In this document: in pieces, positions 1 to 7,037 of the stretch
How the letters are laid out: every line of letters begins with the position of its first letter
Numbering within the stretch: position 1 is the first letter of the stretch
Notes under the pieces: model-generated
Databases searched by the model: none
Seen by the model: the letters and a program-made list of their open reading frames with translations, nothing else
What the model was told of the DNA's origin: nothing
Source of the DNA: Arthrobacter gallicola
GTDB taxonomy: Bacteria > Actinomycetota > Actinomycetes > Actinomycetales > Micrococcaceae
DNA: 64,000 nt
Direction: 5' to 3'
Assembly: GCF_014836775.1 (NCBI RefSeq)
Contig: NZ_JACSQD010000001.1
Coordinates: 110,255 to 174,254, forward strand
Program-made: the position numbers and the translations under genes

Positions 1-41
1 CCGCGGGGGGGGGGGCCCCCCCCGGGGGCCCCCCCCCCCGT
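1..41. repeat. G/C homopolymer tract at window edge
   Basis: The first bases are runs of about 11 G, 9 C, 5 G and 11 C with almost nothing else. The alternating G and C runs could fold into a very stable hairpin, but such tracts at a sequence edge are also typical of a failed assembly or sequencing end. No gene is seen here. Confidence 0.6.
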
Positions 42-61
42 CGTCGCTCTGTCACTGCATC

Positions 62-126
62 GTGTTCTGGGGCGGTGTTCTGGGGCGGTGTTCCTGCACC
101 GTGTTCTGGCCCGGTGTTCTGGCCCG
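62..126. repeat. 13-bp tandem repeat, five units
   Basis: Five head-to-tail 13-bp units that all begin GTGTTC: two GTGTTCTGGGGCG, one GTGTTCCTGCACC, two GTGTTCTGGCCCG. The array ends 3 bp before the stop codon of the serine hydrolase on the other strand, so it lies just 3' of that gene. The period is not a multiple of three and no open frame makes sense of it. Confidence 0.85.
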
Positions 127-129
127 GTG

Positions 130-1257
130 TCAGGGCCGCGCTGTGCGCATCGCGCCCAAGGGCTCCCAGAAGTAGTCAAAGCCGTCGGTGGGCCCGGTGA
201 GGAAGCGCTGCGTGAAGAGGACTCCGATGTCCCCGTTTGGATAAACTGCGGCGCTGGTCCCGGAGCCTCCGGCCCAGCCCCACATCCCGGGTTCCGACCA
301 GCCGGCGCCGGTGCCGGTCTGCACGGCGCTCAGGTAGCCCCAGGACTCCTCCGGACCGGCCATTTCGGTGAAGCCTTCGCGCTGGCTGCCCTCCAGCTGG
401 TCGCTGGTCATTTCTTCCCGGAGTCCGGAGGGCAGCAGGGTATCGTCAGCCAGCGCCGCCAGGAATGTCAGGTAGTCGGGCACTGTGGAGACCAGACCGC
501 CCGCCAGCGATTCGAACCGTGGGGGTGCGGCGAAGGCATCGCGGTAACCGGCGGCTTCCACTAGCCCGTTTTCCGTGGGTTCGTAGATGGCCGGCAGCTG
601 TTCGCTGCCCGTCGGGAAACCTGTACGGGTCAATCCGAGCGGACCGGTGATCCGCTCTGCCAGCAGCTCGCCCACCGAGCGTCCCGAGGCCGTTGCCAGC
701 AGTACGGAGAGTACGTCTGCTCCGGCGTGGTACATCCAGCGGCTCCCCGGCTGTGCTGCCAGCGGCAGTCCGCCCAGCCGGGCGAGGTACTCATCCGGGG
801 TCATCCCGGGAGGGTTGGGTCCCCAGAGGAAATCCCGGGTCGCGGCAGCGTACGGCGTTTGGCCGAAATCCAGCCCAAAACCTGCGGTGAGGGTCAGGAG
901 ATGCCGGACGATGACCGGCCCGCGGGCATCAACCGTGTCAGTCAGTGGCGTTTCCGGGGACGCCAGCACCCGCAGCCCCGCGAGTTCGGGCAGCCAGCGG
1001 GCGACGTCGTCGTGCAGTTCCAGCGTGCCGTCCGCAACCAGGCTCAGCGTCAGCGCGCCGCCCATCAGCTTGCTCAGGGAAGCGATCCGGAACGGTGTCT
1101 GTGCGTCCATTGGCCGCGGATCGTCAAACCCGTAGCTGCCCAGCGCCAGGATTTCCCTCCGGCCGCCCAGCCGTACGCCGGCCACCAGGCCGGGACACCA
1201 GCCGGCGTCGACCTGGGCCTGCAATGACTGCCGCAGGCTGGCGGAGGATTCAGGCAT
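130..1257 (-). CDS. serine hydrolase of the beta-lactamase / DD-peptidase-like family
   Basis: About 375 residues, related to penicillin-binding-protein-like esterases (Beta-lactamase family, EstB type). An SxxK motif is visible as S60-L-S-K63, giving the catalytic serine and its lysine. The second motif is YHA at about 176-178, where classical enzymes have Y-x-N, so esterase or peptidase activity is more likely than true beta-lactamase activity. A Gly-rich GWAGGSGTSA stretch near the C-terminus fits the third active-site strand. No signal peptide is seen, so the protein is probably cytoplasmic. The start at 1257 was chosen because GGAGGGTGG lies just upstream; a longer frame would run into the glnA terminator hairpin. 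The gene follows glnA on the same strand but is separated from it by that terminator. The substrate cannot be inferred. Confidence 0.85.
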   Translation of the reverse strand: MPESSASLRQSLQAQVDAGWCPGLVAGVRLGGRREILALGSYGFDDPRPMDAQTPFRIASLSKLMGGALTLSLVADGTLELHDDVARWLPELAGLRVLASPETPLTDTVDARGPVIVRHLLTLTAGFGLDFGQTPYAAATRDFLWGPNPPGMTPDEYLARLGGLPLAAQPGSRWMYHAGADVLSVLLATASGRSVGELLAERITGPLGLTRTGFPTGSEQLPAIYEPTENGLVEAAGYRDAFAAPPRFESLAGGLVSTVPDYLTFLAALADDTLLPSGLREEMTSDQLEGSQREGFTEMAGPEESWGYLSAVQTGTGAGWSEPGMWGWAGGSGTSAAVYPNGDIGVLFTQRFLTGPTDGFDYFWEPLGAMRTARP

Positions 1258-1335
1258 GCGTCCACCCTCCACCAGTGCAAAGATGTGGTCAACCGCTGCG
1301 GGGCGTCCACGCCGCCTGAGTCCTGGCATGCAGAA

Positions 1336-1375
1336 GGGCCCGTACACCTGCCGTTTCCGGCAGGTGTACGGGCCC
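1336..1375 (-). terminator. hairpin terminator after glnA
   Basis: A perfect 17-bp stem (GGGCCCGTACACCTGCC and its complement) around a 6-nt loop, 16 bp past the glnA stop. It has no clear U-tract, as is usual in high-GC actinobacteria. Confidence 0.85.
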
Positions 1376-1391
1376 TGGTGCGTTCGGAGTC

Positions 1392-2816
1392 TTAGACGCC
1401 GTAGTAGAGCTCGAACTCGAAGGGGTTCGGGCGAAGCGACAGCGGGAAGATTTCCTGCTCGCGCTTGTACGCGATCCAGGCGTCGATCATGTCCTGGGTG
1501 AACACGCCGCCTGCCTGCAGGAACTCGTTGTCGGCTTCCAGCGCCAGCAGAGCCTCCTCAAGGGAACCGGGAGCCTTCTGGATGTGCTTGGCTTCTTCGG
1601 CGGGGAGCTCGTAGAGGTCCTTGTCGATCGGGTCAGCCGGCTCGATGCGGTTCTTGATGCCGTCCAGGCCGGCCATCAGCTGCGCGGCGAAGGCGAGGTA
1701 CGGGTTGGAGGAGGGGTCCGGAGCGCGGAACTCGATGCGCTTGGCCTTCGGGTTGGAACCGGTGATGGGGATGCGGATACCGGCGGAGCGGTTGCCCTGC
1801 GAGTAAACCATGTTGACCGGAGCTTCGAAGCCCTTGACCAGACGGCGGTAGGAGTTGACCGTCGGGTTGGTGAAGGCCAGGACGGCGGAGGCGTGCTTGA
1901 GTAGGCCGCCGATGTACCAGCGGGCCAGATCGGAAAGGCCGGCGTAGCCCTTCTCGTCGTAGAACAGCGGCTCGCCGCCGTTCCACAGCGACTGGTGGCA
2001 GTGCATACCGGAGCCGTTGTCGTTGAAGACCGGCTTCGGCATGAAGGTCGCGGACTTGCCCCACGCATCGGCAACGTTCTTGACGATGTACTTGAACTTC
2101 TGCAGGTCGTCGGCGGCGTGCGTCAGGGTGGTGAACTTGTAGTTGATCTCGGCCTGGCCGGCGCCGCCCACCTCGTGGTGGGACCGCTCGACCTCAAGGC
2201 CGGCGTTGTCCAGCTCGACGCAGATCGCATCGCGCAGGTCCGCCTGCTTGTCCACGGGGGCGACCGGGAAGTAACCGCCCTTGAAGGGGGTCTTGTTGCC
2301 CAGGTTGCCGCCTTCTTCTTCGCGGCCGCTGTTCCAGGGCGCCTCGATGGAGTCAACCTTGTAGAAGCTGCCCTGGGGAGCCGATTCGTACTGGACGTTG
2401 TCGAAGATGAAGAACTCGGCCTCGGGAGCAAAGAAAGCGGTGTCGGCAATGCCGGTGGAGGCCAGGTACGCCTCGGCGCGCTCGGCGACGCCGCGGGGAT
2501 CCCGCAGGTACGGCTCACCGGTGCGCGGGTTCACGATGGAGAAGTTCAGGGCGAGGGTCTTCTCGATGCGGAACGGGTCCAGGAATGCGGTGGTGACATC
2601 GGGGATGAGCTGCATGTCCGACTCGGCGATGCCCTGGAAACCGCGGATGGAAGAACCATCGAACAGCTGGCCGTGAACGAAGAAGTCTGCATCGACGGAC
2701 TTAGCCGGCACGTTGAAGTGCTGCTGCACACCGGGGAGATCGGTGAACCGGATGTCGACGAACTTCACATCTTCGTCAGCGATGAACTTGAGGACCTCGT
2801 CCGCAGTCTTGAACAT
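1392..2816 (-). CDS. glnA: glutamine synthetase, type I (beta subtype)
   Basis: Makes glutamine from glutamate, ammonia and ATP in the cytoplasm; central to nitrogen assimilation. The 474-residue length is typical of dodecameric GSI. An N-terminal beta-grasp region is followed by the catalytic domain with the [10 protein letters not shown] and NRSAGIRIP motifs. Tyr402 in [10 protein letters not shown] matches the tyrosine adenylylated by GlnE, so post-translational control by adenylylation is expected. The start is supported by AAGGAG ten bases upstream. A four-half-site GlnR-type box sits 115-150 bp upstream of the start, next to a likely -10. The gene is monocistronic, with its own terminator. 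By sequence this is the housekeeping GlnA1-type enzyme. Confidence 0.98.
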   Translation of the reverse strand: MFKTADEVLKFIADEDVKFVDIRFTDLPGVQQHFNVPAKSVDADFFVHGQLFDGSSIRGFQGIAESDMQLIPDVTTAFLDPFRIEKTLALNFSIVNPRTGEPYLRDPRGVAERAEAYLASTGIADTAFFAPEAEFFIFDNVQYESAPQGSFYKVDSIEAPWNSGREEEGGNLGNKTPFKGGYFPVAPVDKQADLRDAICVELDNAGLEVERSHHEVGGAGQAEINYKFTTLTHAADDLQKFKYIVKNVADAWGKSATFMPKPVFNDNGSGMHCHQSLWNGGEPLFYDEKGYAGLSDLARWYIGGLLKHASAVLAFTNPTVNSYRRLVKGFEAPVNMVYSQGNRSAGIRIPITGSNPKAKRIEFRAPDPSSNPYLAFAAQLMAGLDGIKNRIEPADPIDKDLYELPAEEAKHIQKAPGSLEEALLALEADNEFLQAGGVFTQDMIDAWIAYKREQEIFPLSLRPNPFEFELYYGV

Positions 2817-2915
2817 CGTGTCTATGCTCCTTATAAAGGTTGAGAGGAAAGGCCCCGGGCGGTGGACCTATCCACGCACCGGGCGGAAAATCCGCTCGAT
2901 CCGGTAACTCCAGTA

Positions 2916-2921
2916 ACTCTA
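2916..2921 (-). promoter_or_regulatory. candidate glnA -10 element
   Basis: TAGAGT on the glnA strand fits the actinobacterial TANNNT -10 pattern and lies ten bases downstream of the GlnR-type box. It would start the mRNA near 2909, giving a leader of roughly 90 nt. No convincing -35 is seen, which fits an activator-dependent promoter. Confidence 0.5.
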
Positions 2922-2931
2922 GGCGGGCCCG

Positions 2932-2969
2932 ATTACCCGCCCGTGTCGCTAATGTTTCGGCGACGTTAC
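2932..2969 (-). promoter_or_regulatory. GlnR-type nitrogen regulator box upstream of glnA
   Basis: On the glnA strand the sequence reads GTAAC-N6-GAAAC-N6-GACAC-N6-GTAAT, matching the four-half-site layout known for GlnR in Streptomyces and mycobacteria (gTnAC-n6-GaAAC repeated). The first two half-sites are perfect; the last is weaker. Its centre lies about 40 bp upstream of the inferred transcription start, a usual position for an activator. No glnR gene lies in the window. Confidence 0.75.
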
Positions 2970-3078
2970 ATACGCCGGGCCATTTCTTCCACCCTAGCGT
3001 GTGCCCGGTCACCGGAGCACACCGTGGCCTGTCATGACGGCGCAATCGGGGACCTGTGCCAGCCGGTAGTCTTAAACC

Positions 3079-3528
3079 GTGGTTGACAGACGAAGCTTAG
3101 GTTCATGGCTCCAGGGCCCGCCGTCCGATGAGGAAAACTGGCCCGGGCGCCGGCTCGGCCGCCCCCGGACAGGTCCGGGATCCATCGCCCGCGTAGGGCC
3201 GCGGCTCGGCGCGCTCATTATCGACTGGGCGCTGGCGTCACTGATTTCCTACGCGTTCTTCGGGGGAACGGCAACGGCCAACCTTCTGGTGTTCGCGGCA
3301 GAGCAGATCATCCTCGTAGGGCTGCTCGGTTACAGCGTCGGCCACCGGGTCTTCAGCCTCCAGGTTCAAAAGCTGAACGGTTCCGCCGCCGGCCCCCTGG
3401 CCGGCGCCGTCCGCTCCATTCTGATCTGCCTAGTCATTCCGGCACTGATTTTCGACGCCGACCAGCGCGGCCTGCATGACAAGGCAATGAACACCGTTCT
3501 GGTGCGGGTGAAGCACGGCAGTCGATAG
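3079..3528 (+). CDS. RDD family integral membrane protein
   Basis: 149 residues. A soluble, basic N-terminus (about 1-40) is followed by the RDD signature region: RVGPRLGALIIDWALAS near 38-54 carries the conserved Arg and Asp. About three hydrophobic helices follow. RDD proteins are small membrane proteins; some are linked to transport or ion homeostasis, but the role of this type is unknown. The GTG start has no Shine-Dalgarno; a TAGTCT -10-like element ends six bases before it, suggesting a leaderless mRNA. The gene is divergent from glnA, sharing a 262-bp promoter region, and has a strong terminator. Conservation next to glnA in related genera is a recollection, not shown here. Confidence 0.85.
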   Translation: MVDRRSLGSWLQGPPSDEENWPGRRLGRPRTGPGSIARVGPRLGALIIDWALASLISYAFFGGTATANLLVFAAEQIILVGLLGYSVGHRVFSLQVQKLNGSAAGPLAGAVRSILICLVIPALIFDADQRGLHDKAMNTVLVRVKHGSR

Positions 3529-3554
3529 GCACCTGGCGTCAAAGGTGCACACCC

Positions 3555-3584
3555 AAAGAGGGCTTCTCTGGAGAAGCCCTCTTT
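3555..3584 (+). terminator. rho-independent terminator after the RDD gene
   Basis: A perfect 14-bp stem, AAAGAGGGCTTCTC and its complement, with a 2-base centre, ending in a short T run, 27 bp after the stop codon. Confidence 0.9.
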
Positions 3585-4298
3585 GTATGTTCAGGTAGCT
3601 GCTAGCTCCTGGCGCCTGACGGCCGACCACGCTCTGCCGAACCAGGTCTGTCCGGCGGCCGATCGCGCCTGCGCCAACCCACCCTTCCTGCGCCAGCCGA
3701 CCGTTCCTGCGCCAGCCCACCCTTCCTGCCGCCTGGACGAAGGCGAACACTTTCAAGCCGGGCTCTCTCAGCCCGCAGCAGTTCCGGCGATGGCAGGTCC
3801 GTGTGCACAGGTTCCCACTCTGCGTGACAGGTGTTTCTTCCTGTGGTCACACCAGCCCCAACAGAAACGTTGGCTGGGAGCCTGTGCCGCGGTGGACCAG
3901 GGGCGGCGGTGTTTTCCTCCGTTTTGGGACAAACCGGAGGGTTTGGGACTTTCCTGCCGTGGCGCCGCGGCAGGAAAGTCCCAAAGTGGCAGGGAAGTCC
4001 CCCAACGGAGGATTCCGGCGCGCCCCCAGCCGGTTCCGCCGTGTGCCGTCCGGGCATCGGCCCCGGTCGCGCCCGATGCGCCTGGTGCCGCCCGGTCGCG
4101 CCCGATGCGCCCGACGTCGCCGATCTCCCAACGACGCCCGACCTGCCGGGCGTGCCCGCCGTCGCCGAGCTCCCAACGACGCCCGACCTGCCGGGCGTGC
4201 CCGTCGTCGCCCGTCGTCGCCCGGCGCGACCCGCCGCTGAGCGTCACCCACACCCGGACTTCCCCGCCCACCCGTCCATACCCTGCATACTGCACACG
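3585..4298. repeat. repeat-rich non-coding island between two terminators
   Basis: About 700 bp without a credible gene. It holds three tandem 19-bp units starting CCTGCGCCA (3668-3724), a perfect 18-bp inverted repeat (3942-3985), a 21-bp direct repeat (4062-4082 and 4091-4111) and two 45-bp tandem units differing at two positions (4116-4205). Open frames cross it on both strands but give only Pro/Ala/Arg-rich low-complexity protein and run on through the terminators. The sequence just after each flanking terminator is similar (both contain ATGTTCAG followed by a TA), which hints at duplication or insertion. Confidence 0.7.
3942..3985. repeat. 18-bp perfect inverted repeat (REP-like palindrome)
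   Basis: TTTGGGACTTTCCTGCCG and its exact complement flank an 8-base spacer. Partial copies lie beside it (TTTTGGGACAAACC at about 3922 and GGCAGGGAAGTCCC at about 3988), so the region looks like a degenerate cluster of one palindromic unit. Confidence 0.8.
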
Positions 4299-4326
4299 AA
4301 AAGGGCCCTCGAAGAGGGCCCTTTTT
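4299..4326 (-). terminator. rho-independent terminator after the DUF4191 gene
   Basis: A 12-bp perfect stem (AAAAGGGCCCTC) with a 3-nt loop and T runs on both sides, 33 bp past the stop codon on the minus strand. The symmetry means it could also stop reading from the repeat island. Confidence 0.88.
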
Positions 4327-4358
4327 CGATGTTCAGCTACCGGTTTCCCGGACTCCGG

Positions 4359-5111
4359 CTACCGTCCGCGTGCTGCCTTGCGGTCCGGGCGGGCCTTGTA
4401 CGGGTCAATGCCCTTGGGGATCGGGAGGCGCTGGCCCAGGGCCGACAGGCGCTTGTTGACGGCCTGGACTTCCTGCTTGGTCAGCGACTTCTTGAGCTTC
4501 CGGACCTTTTTGGCCACCTGCTGCAGGGGCACCTGGCCTTCCCCGCGGCCAGTCTGGATGACATGGACCGGAACGTTCGGTGCGATGCGGTTCATTTTCC
4601 GGCGTTCGCCGTCAACCAGCGCACGGACCCGGTTGGAGGGACCCTCGGTGACCAGCACAATACCCGGGCGGCCGATCGCGCGGAAAACTGCGTCCTGGGT
4701 GCGCGGGCTCACTGCAACCGGCTGCTCTTCCAGGATCCAGCCACGGCGCAGAACGCTCAGGGCTGCGCCGGATGCACCCGGCTGGCCTTCAATCTGCGAA
4801 AACGCAGCGCGCTCCGCACGGCGCGAGAGGATGAAGACAGCGGCCAGCAGGCCCAGCGGGATAGCGATGATGAGCATCGTGACCCAGTTGTCGATCAGGA
4901 AGCCAATGGCGAGACCGAGGACGATGATGCCGAGGAAGGCACCAGCCATCCACCAGACCACGCTGGGATCGTTGCGCCGCGTCATCTTAAAGACATCGGC
5001 GATCTGTTTCATGCGGCCGGGCTGCTTGTTCTTCTTTTCCGCCTTCGGCTTGCGGGAGAAGAGGCCGCGGCGGGCGCCCTTGGATGCGTCGGAATCAGTG
5101 CTGTTGGCCAT
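4359..5111 (-). CDS. DUF4191 family membrane protein
   Basis: 250 residues, a conserved actinobacterial family of unknown function. The N-terminus is a basic cytoplasmic segment rich in Lys (about 10-35), followed by two close transmembrane helices (about 52-73 and 76-95) and a soluble C-terminal domain with an ILEEQPVAVSPRTQDAVFRAIG segment that ends in a basic tail. The ATG has no clear Shine-Dalgarno; TAGAAT lies nine bases upstream and may be a -10. The gene lies downstream of lipA on the same strand with a 100-bp gap. Members of this family are often found beside lipoate genes in actinobacteria (recollection), but no functional link has been shown. Confidence 0.85.
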   Translation of the reverse strand: MANSTDSDASKGARRGLFSRKPKAEKKNKQPGRMKQIADVFKMTRRNDPSVVWWMAGAFLGIIVLGLAIGFLIDNWVTMLIIAIPLGLLAAVFILSRRAERAAFSQIEGQPGASGAALSVLRRGWILEEQPVAVSPRTQDAVFRAIGRPGIVLVTEGPSNRVRALVDGERRKMNRIAPNVPVHVIQTGRGEGQVPLQQVAKKVRKLKKSLTKQEVQAVNKRLSALGQRLPIPKGIDPYKARPDRKAARGR

Positions 5112-5211
5112 AATAAGTCAATTCTACGTGATGGAGGCGCGGCATCTTCTCCCTGTGACACGGGTAGTCGGCGAGGGCTGCAGCGGGTTTTTCTCTGGCG
5201 GAGATGTGCGG

Positions 5212-6216
5212 TCAGCGCCGCGCCAGGATCGAGGACGCTTCCTGGGCTGCCGTGCCGGAATCCTCGATGTGTGCCAGATTCGGGGGAAGCTCGCGCCCCT
5301 TTTTGCGCATCGCGCCGGCCCAGAGCCGTCCGGCACGGTACGAGGACCGGACCAGCGGCCCGCTCATCACACCCAGGAACCCAAGTTCCGTGGCCTCGTC
5401 GCTGAGTTCAACAAATTCCTCCGGCTTGACCCAGCGGTCCACCGGCAGATGGCGTTCGCTGGGGCGGAGGTACTGGGTGATGGTCAGAAGGTCACAGCCG
5501 GCGTCGCGCAGGTCCCGCAGCGCTCCCGAGATTTCCTCCCGGGTTTCGCCCATGCCCAGGATCAGGTTGGATTTGGTCACCATGCCCAGTGCCTGCCCCT
5601 GCGTGATCACGTCAAGGGAGCGCTCATAGCGGAACGCCGGGCGGATCCGTTTGAACAGCCGGGGAACCGTTTCGACGTTGTGTGCGAAGACCTCCGGGGC
5701 GGCGTCGCAGATGGCCTGGATGTGTTCGGGCTTCCCGGAGAAGTCCGGGATCAGGATTTCGACGCCGGTGCCCGGGTTGAGGGCGTGAATCTGACGGATC
5801 GTCTCGGCGTACAGCCAGGTGCCTTCATCTTCCAGGTCATCACGGGCGACGCCGGTGACCGTGGCGTAGCGCAGGCTCATGGACTGGACGGACCGCGCCA
5901 CCTTCATCGGTTCCATCCGGTCCAGCGGGGACGGCTTCCCGGTGTCGATCTGGCAGAAATCGCAGCGGCGGGTGCAGTCGGAGCCGCCGATCAGGAACGT
6001 GGCCTCTTTGTCTTCCCAGCACTCGAAGATGTTGGGGCAGCCTGCCTCTTCACAAACCGTGTGCAGGCCTTCCTTCTTGACCTGACCCTTGAGCTGGACG
6101 TACTCGGGGCCGATGTTGACCTTGGCCTTGATCCAGTCGGGTTTGCGTTCCACGGGCACGGCGACATTGCGCTGCTCGATCCGCAGGAGGCGGCGGCCTT
6201 CGGGGGCGAGTGTCAC
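5212..6216 (-). CDS. lipA: lipoyl synthase (radical SAM)
   Basis: Inserts two sulfur atoms into octanoyl groups on carrier proteins to form lipoyl, the last step of lipoate synthesis. All hallmarks are present in the 334 residues: the auxiliary cluster cysteines C55, C60 and C66, the radical-SAM cluster C81-x3-C85-x2-C88 in [10 protein letters not shown], and the RSSY motif at 290-293 whose serine ligates the auxiliary cluster. The GTG start overlaps the lipB stop as GTGA, so the two are translationally coupled with lipB first. The products would modify the lipoyl domains of SucB encoded at about 14 kb. Confidence 0.98.
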   Translation of the reverse strand: MTLAPEGRRLLRIEQRNVAVPVERKPDWIKAKVNIGPEYVQLKGQVKKEGLHTVCEEAGCPNIFECWEDKEATFLIGGSDCTRRCDFCQIDTGKPSPLDRMEPMKVARSVQSMSLRYATVTGVARDDLEDEGTWLYAETIRQIHALNPGTGVEILIPDFSGKPEHIQAICDAAPEVFAHNVETVPRLFKRIRPAFRYERSLDVITQGQALGMVTKSNLILGMGETREEISGALRDLRDAGCDLLTITQYLRPSERHLPVDRWVKPEEFVELSDEATELGFLGVMSGPLVRSSYRAGRLWAGAMRKKGRELPPNLAHIEDSGTAAQEASSILARR

Positions 6217-6926
6217 TTCAAGGCTCCTTCGTTCCGGACTGCGCCGGCTTCTGCTGCGGTTGCGGGGGATGACCCCGGCCGGTTTGCCAGGGCTCCCAAG
6301 CTGCGGATGAGCTGGGTTTCCACCTGATCCGCGATGGCTGCCGGCGGCACCGGCGTTCCGGTTTCGGCACTGATGGATGTGGTTCCGGCGTCGGTGATGC
6401 CACAGGCGATGATCTGCCCGTAGGGGTTGAGGTCATTGCTGCAGTTCAAAGCGAACCCGTGCATCGTGACCCCGTGGTCCACCCGGATGCCGACGGCGGC
6501 GATCTTCCGGTCCTGGCGCAGGCCGTCACCGCGGATCCAGACGCCTGAACGTCCCTCAACGCGCTCTCCGTGAAGCCCGTAGTCGGCCAGCACCGTAATC
6601 AGGGCATCCTCCAGGGCGGCAACATAGTCAACCACCAGAACCGGATCCGGCAGACGGAGGATGGGGTAACCCACCAGCTGTCCCGGCCCGTGCCAGGTCA
6701 GTTTGCCGCCGCGGTCCACGCTGATGACGGGAGTGCCGTCGAAGGGCCGCTCGTGTTCCTCGGTCCGCCGCCCTGCCGTGTAAACCGGGAGATGCTCCAG
6801 CATCAGGACGGTACCGGGCCGGGTGCCGGCGCTTACTTCTGCGTGTATCCGGCGCTGAAGATCCCAGCCGTCCTGATAATCGACATAATCCGGGGCAAAT
6901 CCAACGCGCTGAAACTCCAACTCCAT
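6213..6926 (-). CDS. lipB: lipoyl(octanoyl) transferase
   Basis: Transfers octanoyl from acyl carrier protein to lipoyl-domain lysines; first step of lipoate synthesis. 237 residues with the conserved [18 protein letters not shown] segment (about 72-89), catalytic Lys141 in RKIAAVGIR and Cys175 in IIACGITD. The frame stays open a further 210 codons upstream, but the family starts at [10 protein letters not shown], so 6926 is used. No Shine-Dalgarno precedes it; TACGCT ends seven bases upstream, consistent with a leaderless transcript. First gene of the lipB-lipA operon and divergent from the kinase gene. Confidence 0.96.
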   Translation of the reverse strand: MELEFQRVGFAPDYVDYQDGWDLQRRIHAEVSAGTRPGTVLMLEHLPVYTAGRRTEEHERPFDGTPVISVDRGGKLTWHGPGQLVGYPILRLPDPVLVVDYVAALEDALITVLADYGLHGERVEGRSGVWIRGDGLRQDRKIAAVGIRVDHGVTMHGFALNCSNDLNPYGQIIACGITDAGTTSISAETGTPVPPAAIADQVETQLIRSLGALANRPGSSPATAAEAGAVRNEGALK

Positions 6927-7037
6927 AGGAGTCAGCGTAGCGCCTGTCACACCCGGAAACCGCATGAGTCGTGTCACATGAAATCGCGCTGTGGATAACT
7001 TCTGCAGGATTCGGCGGTCCGCGCTAGAACTGTCGGC

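Noticed and set aside
130-1257. True class C beta-lactamase
   Set aside because: The second motif is YHA rather than Y-x-N, and no export signal is seen.
3668-4205. CRISPR array
   Set aside because: Repeats are tandem without unique spacers of even length, and no cas gene is present.
3831-4251. Pro-rich or Arg-rich repeat proteins encoded by the 45-bp units (period divisible by three)
   Set aside because: Frames on both strands are open, none has a ribosome site, and the island is bounded by terminators; treated as non-coding repeats.
3583-6327. A 900-codon plus-strand open frame across the repeat island, DUF4191 and lipA
   Set aside because: It runs antisense to two clear genes and through a terminator; its protein is Arg/Pro/Ala-rich without domains, a common by-product of high GC.
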